Origin: Nakamurella sp040546275
GTDB taxonomy: Bacteria; Actinomycetota; Actinomycetes; Mycobacteriales; Nakamurellaceae
Reading direction: 5' to 3'
Length of the DNA stretch: 64,000 nucleotides
Assembly (NCBI RefSeq): GCF_040546275.1
Contig: NZ_JBEPNO010000023.1
Span: forward strand, 1-64,000
A program made the position numbers and the translations under genes. The notes beneath the pieces were generated by a model. It searched no databases. It saw nothing but the letters and a program-made list of their open reading frames with translations, and was not told the origin of the DNA. Positions within the stretch are counted from its first letter, which is position 1, and each line of letters opens with the position of its first letter. Positions 7,363 through 15,688 of this stretch are shown piece after piece.

Positions 7363-8382
7363 CTACCGGCGGGGATCGATGTGGATCTTGGGTCCCGCCC
7401 CGGCGTCGTCGGGCCGCCAGCCGGCGAGCACGTCCGGTGCCCGGTCCAGCGCAACGGTGGCGGCCACCAAGGGGTCGGGATCGACGCTGCCGTCAGCGTA
7501 GGCGGCGATGGTGGCGGCCATCGCCGGTGAGCCGGAGAGGTGGCCAATCACCGTCAGGTCCTTGAGGACCAGTTGCCGGGTGTCGATCAGGCTGGGCCGG
7601 CCGGCCAGGCCGACGCAGATGATCCGTCCGCCTGGTTCGACGAGATCTACTGCGGCGCTGGGTACATCGGGACCGTCGGTGCCGTCGATGATGGCGTCGA
7701 AACGCAGGGCGGGGAGTTCGTCGGCCGCCCAGGCGGTCAGTCCGAGGTCGCGGGCGAGCTGCAGGCCGGGGAGAGACCGTCCGATGACGTGGACCTCAGC
7801 CCCCAGGCTCCGGGCGAATGCGGCAGCGAGCAGGCCGATGGTCCCCGGTCCGAAGACGGCGACCCTGGAGCCCGGCGTCAACTGTGCCGATTCGGCGGCC
7901 CGCCTGGAGTTCCCGCCCGGTTCGACCATTGCGCCTGCGCTGTCCCCGACGGTGTCCGGCAGGGCGTGCAGACTGCTGGCCGGGACCATCACCTGTTCGG
8001 CCACGGCCCCGTGCCAGCCTCCGAGAACCCCCACCTCATAACGATTCTCGCAGATGTGCTGGCGACCTCGCCAGCATCGTTCGCACTGGTGGCAGCCGAG
8101 CATGGTGTCACCGGTGACCCGCTTTCCGAGCCATGCGGCCTCCGGTCCGTCGCCGGTGCTCGACACGGTGCCGGACCATTCGTGGCCCGGCCGCAGCGGG
8201 TAGCTCGCCTGACCGCTGACCAGGTACGCCATGTGGCCGTTGAAGAACTCGCCATCGGTCCCGCAGACGCCGGCGCGGTGCACGTCCACGACGACCTGAC
8301 CCGGCCCGGCCACCGGAGCCGGAACGTCGGTGATGACGGCCTTGCCCGGCCCATCGAGGACCAGTGCCCGCATGGTTCGCAT
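7363..8382 (-). CDS. Zinc-dependent medium-chain alcohol/sugar dehydrogenase
   Basis: 339 residues. Catalytic-zinc ligands are in GVCGTDGEFF and RPGHEWSG, structural-zinc cysteines in CHQCERCWRGRQHIC, and the NAD(P) motif is GPGTIG. The family oxidises polyols, sugars or threonine. Starts at 8382 or 8373 are both ATG. TATCGT ends 5 nt before 8382, which favours a leaderless start there. A long frame continues upstream through the next gene but is antisense shadow. It is divergent from the IlvD/Edd gene, so the two likely form one sugar to sugar-acid to keto-acid route. Confidence 0.9.
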   Translation of the reverse strand: MRTMRALVLDGPGKAVITDVPAPVAGPGQVVVDVHRAGVCGTDGEFFNGHMAYLVSGQASYPLRPGHEWSGTVSSTGDGPEAAWLGKRVTGDTMLGCHQCERCWRGRQHICENRYEVGVLGGWHGAVAEQVMVPASSLHALPDTVGDSAGAMVEPGGNSRRAAESAQLTPGSRVAVFGPGTIGLLAAAFARSLGAEVHVIGRSLPGLQLARDLGLTAWAADELPALRFDAIIDGTDGPDVPSAAVDLVEPGGRIICVGLAGRPSLIDTRQLVLKDLTVIGHLSGSPAMAATIAAYADGSVDPDPLVAATVALDRAPDVLAGWRPDDAGAGPKIHIDPRR

Positions 8383-8387
8383 GCCGC

Positions 8388-8393
8388 ACGATA
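8388..8393 (-). promoter_or_regulatory. Leaderless -10 box (minus strand)
   Basis: TATCGT on the minus strand ends 5 nt before the ATG at 8382, with no Shine-Dalgarno between them. Confidence 0.45.
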
Positions 8394-8505
8394 ACCGCCT
8401 GCCAGGACAACCCCCGGGGTGCGGTGGCACTCGGGTCCGATAGCGTGCAGAACGGCTCACCGCGCGAGCGGCCGGCCCGGCCCGGAGATCAGTAGGGAGC
8501 CAACT

Positions 8506-10212
8506 GTGCGCAGCCAGCAGTGGTACGGCGGAGACGACCGCAACTCCTACATCCATCGGGCGTGGATGCGGCGTGGCCTGCCGGCCGGTGCTTTCGACGG
8601 CCGTCCGCACATCGCGATCGCAAACACCGCCTCCGATCTCACGCCGTGCAACTCGCATCTGGACGAGGTGGCGACCAGCGTCAAACAGGGGATCTGGGCG
8701 GCCGGCGGCATCCCGATGAACCTCCCGGTGGTCTCGCTGGGGGAGACGCAGGTCAAGCCGACCGCGATGCTGTGGCGGAACATGGCGGCAATGGCGACCG
8801 AGGAGATGCTGCGCGCCAACCCGATCGACGGTGTGGTGCTGCTCGGCGGCTGTGACAAGACCATCCCGTCGCTGTTGATGGCGGCCGCCTCGGTGGATCT
8901 CCCGGCCGTGGTGGTGCCGGGCGGGCCCATGTTGACGGGCCACTTCCGGGGGCAGCCGTTGGGCTGCGGCACCGACGTGTGGCGGCTCAGCGAGGAGGTG
9001 CGGGCCGGCACCCTCTCGCAGGCGGACTTCATCGACTCCGAATCGTCGATGATCCGCAGTCGTGGGCACTGCAACACCATGGGAACCGCGTCGACGATGG
9101 CCTGTGTGGCGGAGGCGCTGGGCACCACGATGCCGGGCATCGCCGGCACGCCCGCCCCGGACAGCCGACTGCTTGAGCGCTCCCACGCGACCGGTCGCCT
9201 GATCGTCGAGATGATCGAGGCCGACCGCCGCCCGAGCAAGATCCTGACGGCCGGCTCGTTCCGCAACGCGATCGTCGCGCTGGCCGCCATCGGCGGGTCG
9301 ACGAACGCGGTCGTGCACCTGCTGGCGATTGCCGGACGGCTCGGTATCCCCTTGACGCTGGATGATTTCGACACCACCGGGGCGGGGGTGCCGCTGCTGG
9401 TCGACCTGCAGCCGGCCGGCCGGTTCCTGATGGACGACCTGCTGCGGGCCGGTGGTCTGTCCGCGGTGCTGGCCCAGGTCTCGGACCTGCTGGACCCGGA
9501 CGCGCTGACCGTCACCGGCCGGCCGTTCGTGGAACACCTGGCCGGAGCGCAGATCTGGGACACCGAAGTGATCCGTCCGCGCACCGACCCGCTGTTGCTC
9601 GACGCCGGGATCGCCGTGCTGCACGGCAATCTCGCTCCAGACGGTGCGGTGATCAAACCCGCAGCGGCCACCGCCGCGCTGCTCCAGCACCGCGGGCGGG
9701 CGGTGGTCTTCGACAGCATCGAGGACGTTCACGCCCGGCTCGACGACCCGGATCTGGACGTCGACGAGGACTCGGTGCTGGTACTGCGCGGCTGCGGACC
9801 GCGAGGGTATCCCGGGATGCCGGAGGTGGCGAATCTACCCATCCCGCAGAAGCTGCTGGCCCGCGGAGTGCGCGACATGGTCCGGGTCTGCGACGGGCGG
9901 ATGAGCGGAACCGCCTACGGCACAGTCGTTCTGCACGTCTCGCCGGAAGCCGCGGCCGGTGGGCCGCTGTCGCTGGTGCAGACCGGTGACCCGATCGTGC
10001 TCGACGTCGCCGGCCGTCGCATCGACATCGACATCCCGGCAGCAGATCTCGCAGCCAGGGTGGCGTCGACCGCGACGACGGCCGCGTTCGCCGCACCGAC
10101 GCGCGGTTGGCAGCGGCTCTACGTCGATCATGTGATGCAGGCGAACACCGGCGCCGACCTGGACTTCCTGGTCGGGTCGAGCGGCGACGTGGTCACCCGC
10201 GAGTCGCACTGA
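8506..10212 (+). CDS. IlvD/Edd-family dehydratase (sugar-acid dehydratase type)
   Basis: 568 residues from a GTG with AGGGAG 7 nt upstream. Iron-sulfur and Mg-binding motifs are clear: LTPCNSHLDEVATSVKQG, LLGGCDKTIPSLLMAAAS and GHCNTMGTASTMACVAEALG, with TYG-like RMSGTAYGTVVLHVSPEAAAGGPL in the C-terminal swivel domain. The enzyme removes water from 2,3-dihydroxy acids. The divergent sugar dehydrogenase, and the distance from any ilv genes, favour a xylonate/arabonate/gluconate-type dehydratase over branched-chain biosynthesis. The exact substrate cannot be read from sequence. Confidence 0.9.
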   Translation: MRSQQWYGGDDRNSYIHRAWMRRGLPAGAFDGRPHIAIANTASDLTPCNSHLDEVATSVKQGIWAAGGIPMNLPVVSLGETQVKPTAMLWRNMAAMATEEMLRANPIDGVVLLGGCDKTIPSLLMAAASVDLPAVVVPGGPMLTGHFRGQPLGCGTDVWRLSEEVRAGTLSQADFIDSESSMIRSRGHCNTMGTASTMACVAEALGTTMPGIAGTPAPDSRLLERSHATGRLIVEMIEADRRPSKILTAGSFRNAIVALAAIGGSTNAVVHLLAIAGRLGIPLTLDDFDTTGAGVPLLVDLQPAGRFLMDDLLRAGGLSAVLAQVSDLLDPDALTVTGRPFVEHLAGAQIWDTEVIRPRTDPLLLDAGIAVLHGNLAPDGAVIKPAAATAALLQHRGRAVVFDSIEDVHARLDDPDLDVDEDSVLVLRGCGPRGYPGMPEVANLPIPQKLLARGVRDMVRVCDGRMSGTAYGTVVLHVSPEAAAGGPLSLVQTGDPIVLDVAGRRIDIDIPAADLAARVASTATTAAFAAPTRGWQRLYVDHVMQANTGADLDFLVGSSGDVVTRESH

Positions 10213-10242
10213 CCTCGTCCGCCCAGGGGCCGACGGCGCCGG

Positions 10243-11784
10243 TCAGTTCTCGTAGTTGTCCACGAACCAGGCCTTCCAGCGGCTCTTGGCCGTCGCGGCT
10301 GGTAGGCGCTGTCCGGGGTGGTCCGGGTCGGGGAAGAAGTCGAACGGAGTCTGGGCCGGTTTGAGGTACATCAGCGCGGCGATCTGCATCATCGTCAGGT
10401 AGCCGTCCTCGCGCTCGAGATATCGGAAGACCGATCCGGCGATCGCGTAGTAACCCGAACCGTCGGTGGACGAGGACGAGTACAGCTGCGCCTTGGTCGG
10501 CATGCCGTCGGTGAGGTGCTCGGTGTACCAGCTGGACGAGGTGTTCTTCGGGTCGTTCGGTTCCGGGTAGTCGACATCCGCGCTGTCGCCCAGAGAGTCG
10601 CGGTAGAGCGTCTCCACCGCTACGGCAATGCCCTCGGCAACCCAGGTGGGCGGCGAGTTCTCGTTGCGGCTTGGCAGCGACGAGTTGCGATTCATCAGCT
10701 GGTGGGTCGATTCGTGGGTGATGACGTCCGTGGCGTACTGGCGTCCCTCACGGTCGTTCGGCACGACCGAACCGTCGGCCGACTGCAGCATCAGCACGAT
10801 TCGCGACTGGTCGGAGTAGCGGGTACCGGGGTAGTCCCCGTCTGCGTCGACCAGACCAGCTGTCACGTTGGATTGTTGCCCCGTTCCGTCGAGACTCAGG
10901 AACCAGTGAAAGGGTTTGTCCGCCAGAAAGATCACCTGACCCTTCGGGACGACGAGGCCGGTTCCGGCGAGCTGCGCGGAGGACCAGGAGATGCCGCGGT
11001 CGGCGGCCTGCAGCGCCGAGTCGGACCAGTAGACGAGATCGCCGTCGGCGGCGTCGGCCACCACCGCGATGTTGTTGTGGTTGACCACCTTCAGCGTGCA
11101 ATCGCAGTTCATCGGATCCCCGAGGTACTTGGGCTGCCAGGAGGTGATGGTCAAGGTGTCGACACCTGCTCGGGTGGTGATGCGCGCACCGACGCTGTAG
11201 ACGATGCCAGGCATGGAATCGTCGTCGTCATACGGGGTCCGGACGCCGAGCACCAGGGTGCGAGTGAGCGAGGACACCGAATCCGTTGCCCCGGAGGAGT
11301 AGTCCTGCGAGGGAGCGAACTTCACCGCCGCCACGCCCAATGCTCTGGTGTTGCTGAACCAATGGCCCACCCGACTGTTCAGGGATGGGGCAAACGGCGC
11401 CAGGAACTTCTTCCGATCGCCCGACCGGAGCCCGGCGGCCAGGGAAGCCAGCAGTTTCTCGAAGGCAGCGTCGTGCCTGACCTGGAGGTCGTACGGGCTG
11501 ACCGACGTGGGAGCGGTCGTGAGGGGTTTTGTGGTCGGCGAGGCGGACTGCGGCCGGTCTTGATCCGGGGTCGTCGCCGGGGTGGTGCTCGTGGTGGGTG
11601 AGGTGGGGGCAACCGCCACGGTGTCGTCGGTCGTGCTGACGGTCGATGGGACACTCGCCGCGGCGGTGGCGGGGGCTTTGGCCGCCTCACCCGCGACGAC
11701 GGTGGTGCACCCGCCTACCAGCAGGGCGCCCAGCAGGGCGACGACGAGCAGCGGACGTGAAGGTCGGTCGGCCGGTCCACTCAT
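10243..11784 (-). CDS. Secreted lipoprotein with HExxH zinc-peptidase motif
   Basis: 513 residues from the ATG at 11784. The signal peptide ends in the lipobox LLVGGC (Cys about 26), then about 75 residues of Thr/Pro/Ser/Ala linker. The C-terminal domain contains ITHESTHQLMN (HESTH, residues 357-361) followed 23 residues later by WVAEGIAVAVE, the layout of a gluzincin-type metallopeptidase. It probably acts outside the membrane on a peptide or wall substrate. A paired CDC motif (GDPMNCDCTLKV) could bind metal or form a disulfide. The protein family is not one I can name. It is divergent from another lipoprotein gene at 11997. Confidence 0.75.
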   Translation of the reverse strand: MSGPADRPSRPLLVVALLGALLVGGCTTVVAGEAAKAPATAAASVPSTVSTTDDTVAVAPTSPTTSTTPATTPDQDRPQSASPTTKPLTTAPTSVSPYDLQVRHDAAFEKLLASLAAGLRSGDRKKFLAPFAPSLNSRVGHWFSNTRALGVAAVKFAPSQDYSSGATDSVSSLTRTLVLGVRTPYDDDDSMPGIVYSVGARITTRAGVDTLTITSWQPKYLGDPMNCDCTLKVVNHNNIAVVADAADGDLVYWSDSALQAADRGISWSSAQLAGTGLVVPKGQVIFLADKPFHWFLSLDGTGQQSNVTAGLVDADGDYPGTRYSDQSRIVLMLQSADGSVVPNDREGRQYATDVITHESTHQLMNRNSSLPSRNENSPPTWVAEGIAVAVETLYRDSLGDSADVDYPEPNDPKNTSSSWYTEHLTDGMPTKAQLYSSSSTDGSGYYAIAGSVFRYLEREDGYLTMMQIAALMYLKPAQTPFDFFPDPDHPGQRLPAATAKSRWKAWFVDNYEN

Positions 11785-11996
11785 CTGCACCCCCGCCCGG
11801 TGGGTCGAGCACGACAACGACGCCGCCCGCGGCAACTACTGGATGTGAGCGGTTGTTAGCGCAGCATAGGCGATCTGCCGGAGGTGGGCCGGGCGGCGCG
11901 GACGACGGCAGTCGTGCAACCCGGTGGTGGCTCGCTCCCGTCTCTCCAATGGCGAACGCTCTCACCGAGCGAAACGACCTCTCCCGGAGGTGTGTG

Positions 11997-12629
11997 GTGA
12001 TTCCACAGGGGCGATCGACGGTCATCGCCGTCATCCTCGTCGGGGTGCTCAGCTGTCTCACCGGCTGCGCGGGTGGAGGAGTACCGACCGGAGGAGCCGC
12101 GTCGGCGCAACCCCCGCCAATACCACCCGCTGTATCCCTACCCACCGCGTCGGCATCCGCCCCGCCTCTGTCGCTATCGAGTTCGAGTTCGAGTTCGAGT
12201 TCGGCATCACCTGCACCGGCGATGCGATCGGTGCCTACATCCGCGGCATCGGGCGCCGGACTCAGCATCACCTGGGTGACGAAGCCGGTTGACGTCGATG
12301 GGGCCTTCAGGCTGCTGCCGCTCCCTGCGTCGTTCGACCGCAGTTCTGTCACGGTGAGCGGGCTGCTGATGCTCCTGGTTCAGGGCGAGTCGGTGTCGGC
12401 GCTGAGGAGGAAGGCACAGGAGGTGACCTTGTGGGTCGGTGTGGGGTCGGGCGGGGGCGGCCTTCCGAAGGGGCTGATCGTCGCGTACCTCCGTCTGGCT
12501 CATGGCCCGATGTGTCTGGCCGGTGGGATGTATGGCGGACCCGTGCCGAAGCCCGTCCCGTGCAACGTGGGTGTGGTGGGGGAGTTGGCCGCTCCGCATC
12601 GGGGCTTCACCCAGGAGGGCGTGTACTGA
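11997..12629 (+). CDS. Small lipoprotein with poly-serine linker
   Basis: 210 residues from a GTG 6 nt after GGAGG. The signal peptide ends in the lipobox VLSCLTGC, followed by a Pro/Ala/Ser linker with a run of about ten serines encoded by a hexanucleotide repeat. The folded part (residues 90-210) has two cysteines (HGPMCLAGG and PVPCNVG). No family is recognised. It is divergent from the HExxH lipoprotein gene and 50 bp upstream of the pseudouridine synthase. Confidence 0.7.
   Translation: MIPQGRSTVIAVILVGVLSCLTGCAGGGVPTGGAASAQPPPIPPAVSLPTASASAPPLSLSSSSSSSSSASPAPAMRSVPTSAASGAGLSITWVTKPVDVDGAFRLLPLPASFDRSSVTVSGLLMLLVQGESVSALRRKAQEVTLWVGVGSGGGGLPKGLIVAYLRLAHGPMCLAGGMYGGPVPKPVPCNVGVVGELAAPHRGFTQEGVY
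12177..12202. repeat. Hexanucleotide microsatellite in lipoprotein linker
   Basis: About four copies of TCGAGT in a row encode the serine run of the lipoprotein at 11997-12629. The unit is in phase with the codons. Confidence 0.8.
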
Positions 12630-12679
12630 GAGGGGGTTGGCCGGCGGTTGGTGTACGGCGCCCATGGCAGGCTGGGGGC

Positions 12680-13621
12680 ATGGCCCGTCGGCAGGAACGT
12701 ACCGGTCGCCGGCCGGCGCCGCTTCCGGTGCGGGACGGGCTGAACCCGAGTCGGGTCCGGCTGCCCGAGAGCGGACCCTGGGCGACCACCCTCGATTATC
12801 TGCTGGCCAGGTTTCACGTGGAACGGGTCCGGCTGCTGGAGAAGGTGGCCGAGTCCGAGGTCGTCGATGACGACGGCGTGCCCGTCGACGAACTGATGCC
12901 ATTCCGCCCCAACTCGTTTGTCTACCTGTATCGCGACCCGGCTCCGGAGCCGCGGATACCGTTCGAGGTGGACCTGCTGTTCCGCGACGAGCACATCCTG
13001 GCGGCCGACAAGCCACATTTCCTGTCGAGCCTGCCCAACGGCTCGTACATCGTCGAATCGGCCGTGGTGCGGCTGCGCCGCCAGTTCGACCTGCCGGATC
13101 TCTCGCCGATGCACCGTCTCGACCGGATCACCGCCGGAGTACTGCTGTTCAGCCTCGTGCCGGCTGAACGTGGCGCCTATCAAACCCTTTTCGCCCGCCG
13201 TGAAGTGCGGAAGTCCTACCGGGCCGTGGCCCGGCACGATCCGGATCTCGAGCTGCCGCGCACCGTCCGGAGCCGCATCATCAAGGACCGGGGCACCCCC
13301 ACCGCCTACGAGACCGACGGCGAGCCGAACAGCGAAACCCGGATCGAGATGCTGGGAGCGAGTGGCGACCGCGCGCTCTACCGACTCGACCCGACCACCG
13401 GCAAGACGCACCAGATCCGGGTGCACATGAATTCGCTGGGCATCCCGATCCTGAACGACCCGTTCTACCCGCGGATGCTGGACATCCCGCATGACGACTA
13501 CTCCCGCCCGCTCCAACTCCTGGCTGCGTCGATCGAGTTCACCGACCCCGTGACGGGGCAGGAGCGCTCGTTCTCCTCGCGCCGCCGCCTGCAGTCCTGG
13601 CCCCCGCTCGCCCCCACCTGA
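12680..13621 (+). CDS. RluA-family pseudouridine synthase
   Basis: 313 residues. The catalytic-aspartate motif is MHRLDRITAGVLLFS, and TGKTHQIRVHMNSLGIPILND is the second conserved block of the RluA/RluC/RluD group. The N-terminal 60 residues resemble a short S4-like RNA-binding region. The enzyme isomerises uridine in rRNA or tRNA. The ATG at 12680 starts the conserved N-terminus; in-frame codons further upstream overlap the preceding lipoprotein. The target RNA position is not predictable here. Confidence 0.9.
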   Translation: MARRQERTGRRPAPLPVRDGLNPSRVRLPESGPWATTLDYLLARFHVERVRLLEKVAESEVVDDDGVPVDELMPFRPNSFVYLYRDPAPEPRIPFEVDLLFRDEHILAADKPHFLSSLPNGSYIVESAVVRLRRQFDLPDLSPMHRLDRITAGVLLFSLVPAERGAYQTLFARREVRKSYRAVARHDPDLELPRTVRSRIIKDRGTPTAYETDGEPNSETRIEMLGASGDRALYRLDPTTGKTHQIRVHMNSLGIPILNDPFYPRMLDIPHDDYSRPLQLLAASIEFTDPVTGQERSFSSRRRLQSWPPLAPT

Positions 13622-13624
13622 CCC

Positions 13625-13770
13625 ACCCTGAACGCGGGTGCGCACGCACGGCTGAACGCGGGTGCGCATGCAGGCTGAGCGTGGGTGCGCATGCACGGCT
13701 GAGCGTGTGTGCGCATACAGGGCTGAGCGTGGGTGCGCATGCAGGGCTGAGCGTGTGTGCGCATAGAGGA
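13625..13770. repeat. 24-bp tandem repeat array
   Basis: Six copies of a 24-bp unit (one is 23 bp) built around CTGAGCGTGGGTGCGCATGC. Copies alternate between two variants, GTGGGTGCGCATGC and GTGTGTGCGCATA. It begins a few bases after the stop of the pseudouridine synthase gene. There are no spacers. Minus-strand frames through it (MRTHAQPC repeats) look like chance coding. Confidence 0.9.
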
Positions 13771-13777
13771 CTGCCCG

Positions 13778-13838
13778 GCGCATATGGAAGTTGCCTAAAA
13801 TCGCGTTTTCGGGCCGAGATGGACCCTTCTGTATGCGC
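13778..13838. repeat. Dispersed inverted-end repeat, copy 1 (61 bp, diverged)
   Basis: The left end GCGCATATGGAAG (13778-13790) pairs with the right end CTTCTGTATGCGC (13826-13838) at 11 of 13 positions. The core is AT-rich. It is related to, but shorter and more diverged than, the copies at 14135 and 52458. Confidence 0.6.
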
Positions 13839-14134
13839 GTCTGACGGAATGCTCGGCGCTGGTCTGCGCAGCCAGGGCCCGGAAGCAACGGGACCGGTAG
13901 ATGCGTTGGGCCAGAACGACTACCGCAGCCGTCACACGCCCCTTGTCTGACGAGGACTGCCCACGAACGGAGGCTGACGAGGCCGCCGGCGTCCTTGGCG
14001 ACCGTGCGAGATCTGTCGCTGCTGACGGGCTGGCCGGCCCGGGTTGCCGGTGGCGCAGACCATCGGATGAGTGCCGGTCGAGGTCGGCCAGCCGTCGTCC
14101 GAGGGGCCGTGCTCGCGCCGTATCCGGCGCGACT

Positions 14135-14215
14135 GCGCATACGGTTCTGCCCGAAATCGACTGTTTTGGACTGGAAACGGGCATTTCTGAACGCGCCGGG
14201 AAGTTCGGTATGCGC
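14135..14215. repeat. Dispersed inverted-end repeat, copy 2 (81 bp)
   Basis: It begins GCGCATACGGTTCTGCCCG (14135-14153), has an inner CGGGCA partner at 14178-14183, and ends GTTCGGTATGCGC (14203-14215). The first 19 bases match the copy at 52458-52476 in 18 positions. Outer and inner inverted arms would fold into a two-tier hairpin. Confidence 0.7.
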
Positions 14216-14226
14216 GAAACGGGGGG

Positions 14227-14553
14227 TCAGGGGAGATGGAAGTATTCGGTGAGGCGGACGGAGCCGTCGTCGGGGCGGGCGCCGTCGGGCAGGGTGAAGT
14301 AGCGCCCCATCAGCTCCTGCCAGCGCAGGTTGATCGGTTCGGAGTCCATGGCAGCCTGCGCGGCGGCGTAGTCCTCGGTCTCCAGATAGCCGACCACCAG
14401 GCCGTCGGGCTTGCGGACGAACAACGAATAGTTGTGCCATCCGGTGCGGCTCAGGGCATCGAGCATCTCTGGCCAGACCACCTCGTGCGCGGTCAGGTAC
14501 TCCGCGAGCATGTCCGGGCGGATCTGCAGGAGGAAGCAGACACGTTCGGTCAT
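14227..14553 (-). CDS. rhaM: L-rhamnose mutarotase family protein
   Basis: 108 residues, the normal length for the dimeric alpha/beta-barrel RhaM family. Typical features are the N-terminal VCFLLQIRPDMLAEYLTAHEVVWPEML, the HNYSLFVRKPDGLVVGYLETED middle block and the C-terminal LTEYFHLP. It interconverts alpha and beta L-rhamnose. No other rhamnose genes are in the window, so its pathway role is inferred from family only. It lies downstream of the small protein at 14618 on the same strand. Confidence 0.85.
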   Translation of the reverse strand: MTERVCFLLQIRPDMLAEYLTAHEVVWPEMLDALSRTGWHNYSLFVRKPDGLVVGYLETEDYAAAQAAMDSEPINLRWQELMGRYFTLPDGARPDDGSVRLTEYFHLP

Positions 14554-14617
14554 GGCGCTTCTCGTTTCATCGAGTTCGGCTGGATTCGTGAAGTTCGGCG
14601 GGTCGGGTCGGCGCGGC

Positions 14618-14884
14618 TCAGACGGTCAGCACCTCCGGTGCCGAGTCGAGCGCGGCCTGGATGGCCTCGATCAACGTCCGGGCGGAGGCGGCGGTCAGCT
14701 CGACGGCGACCCGCGCGGACGGGCCGTCGCCGGGTGCGCTGAAGTCGATGTTCAGCGTGTGCTCGGCCATCGCATGCACGGGATGGTCGAAGTACACGAC
14801 CCCGTCGGAGACGTGGAACCATTGGCCACCAGGGCCTTTCGCGCTGCCGTCGATGGACGTCTTCACGGTTGCGTAGGTGCACAC
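14618..14884 (-). CDS. Small conserved protein, DUF6295-like
   Basis: 88 residues from a GTG preceded by GGGGA. It begins VCTYATVKTSIDGSAKGPGGQWFHVSDGVV and contains YFDHPVHAMAEHTLNIDF, a pattern I recognise from a family of uncharacterised actinobacterial proteins (tentatively DUF6295). The start codon lies 1 nt after the stop of the dienelactone hydrolase gene, so the two are translationally linked. Function unknown. His/Cys content is modest and no catalytic motif is evident. Confidence 0.7.
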   Translation of the reverse strand: MCTYATVKTSIDGSAKGPGGQWFHVSDGVVYFDHPVHAMAEHTLNIDFSAPGDGPSARVAVELTAASARTLIEAIQAALDSAPEVLTV

Positions 14885-14885
14885 G

Positions 14886-15653
14886 TCAGATCCCCGATGC
14901 TGTGGAGAGGTGTTTGCCGTAGAACGCCTGGATGCGTTCCCAGCCGTCAAGGGCGGCAGCCGGCCGATACGCGATGCGGTCCGTCGAGAAGAAGGCGTGA
15001 CCGGCGTCCGGATAGCTCCTGAGTTCGAAGTCCTTGCCGGCCGCTGTCAGGATCTGCCCCGTCTCGGCGACCGCCTCCGGGCTCGGATACGCATCTTCCT
15101 CGCCGAACAACCCGAGCAACGGTGCGCGCAGGTGGGGCAGCTGGTCGACCAGGTTGCTGACCTGCAGCGGGAAACCCTCCGGCGGTGTGCCGGTGACGAA
15201 CGCCCCGTAGCAGTCGACGCAGGCATCGAGGTCGAGATGACAGGCGGCCAGCACACTCTGGCGGCCACCGGAGCAGTAGCCGATCACGCCGACCCGTCCG
15301 TTGCTGCTTGTCAGTGACCGCAGGTGGGCCGCGGCACCGGCCACATCGCCGATGAGCCGAGCGTCGGGTATGCCACCCATCGCGCGGGCCGTCGCCGCCG
15401 CATCGTCCGGTGCAGCACCGGGCGCGTCCCGGTAGTAGAGGTTGACACAGATTGCGTCGTAGCCCATCTCGGCAAAACGGCGGGTGATCTCCTTCGTCCC
15501 GCGGTCGAAGCCGGGCAGGTGGTGGATGACGACCACCCCACCCCGTTTCTCCGGCGCCTCCGGCCGGGCGAGATAGGCCTCGACCTGGTCGCCCGCGTCC
15601 CCCGCGATCATGATGGTCGTGGCCGTCATCGAATCTGACATCTGCTGCTGCAC
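14886..15653 (-). CDS. Dienelactone hydrolase family protein
   Basis: 255 residues, alpha/beta hydrolase. The nucleophile elbow is GYCSGG (Cys in place of Ser, as in dienelactone hydrolases), with the acid in GEEDAYPSPE and the histidine in YPDAGHAFF. The family opens lactone rings in chloroaromatic degradation but is widely diversified; the substrate here is unknown. The GTG at 15653 has GAGAGG 4 nt upstream; in-frame ATGs at 15641 and 15629 are alternatives. It is linked to the small protein gene that follows by a 1-nt gap. Confidence 0.85.
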   Translation of the reverse strand: MQQQMSDSMTATTIMIAGDAGDQVEAYLARPEAPEKRGGVVVIHHLPGFDRGTKEITRRFAEMGYDAICVNLYYRDAPGAAPDDAAATARAMGGIPDARLIGDVAGAAAHLRSLTSSNGRVGVIGYCSGGRQSVLAACHLDLDACVDCYGAFVTGTPPEGFPLQVSNLVDQLPHLRAPLLGLFGEEDAYPSPEAVAETGQILTAAGKDFELRSYPDAGHAFFSTDRIAYRPAAALDGWERIQAFYGKHLSTASGI

Positions 15654-15688
15654 CGCACCTCTCGTCGTTCTCGTGATCCTACCGGCCC

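Larger units (their letters stand above)
13771..14226. other. 456-bp noncoding stretch with hairpin repeat elements
   Basis: I see no supportable gene here. It holds two elements with inverted ends (13778-13838 and 14135-14215, listed separately), plus words such as CGTCTGACG and GTCACACG that recur at 17.7 kb. GC drops locally around the two elements. The stretch separates the RluA gene from the convergent rhamnose mutarotase gene. Confidence 0.7.

Noticed and set aside
8383..9732. Long minus-strand frame continuing the zinc dehydrogenase upstream
   Set aside because: It is the complement of the IlvD/Edd gene, rich in Arg/His/Gln/Gly typical of antisense frames in GC-rich DNA.
13625..13770. 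Possible CRISPR array or MRTHAQPC repeat protein
   Set aside because: Abutting 24-bp copies without spacers; the frame through them lacks a start signal and any conserved flank.
13901..14302. Plus-strand frame of 133 codons
   Set aside because: It runs through the inverted-end repeat and over the mutarotase gene; composition is Arg/Ser/Gly-rich and no family is seen.
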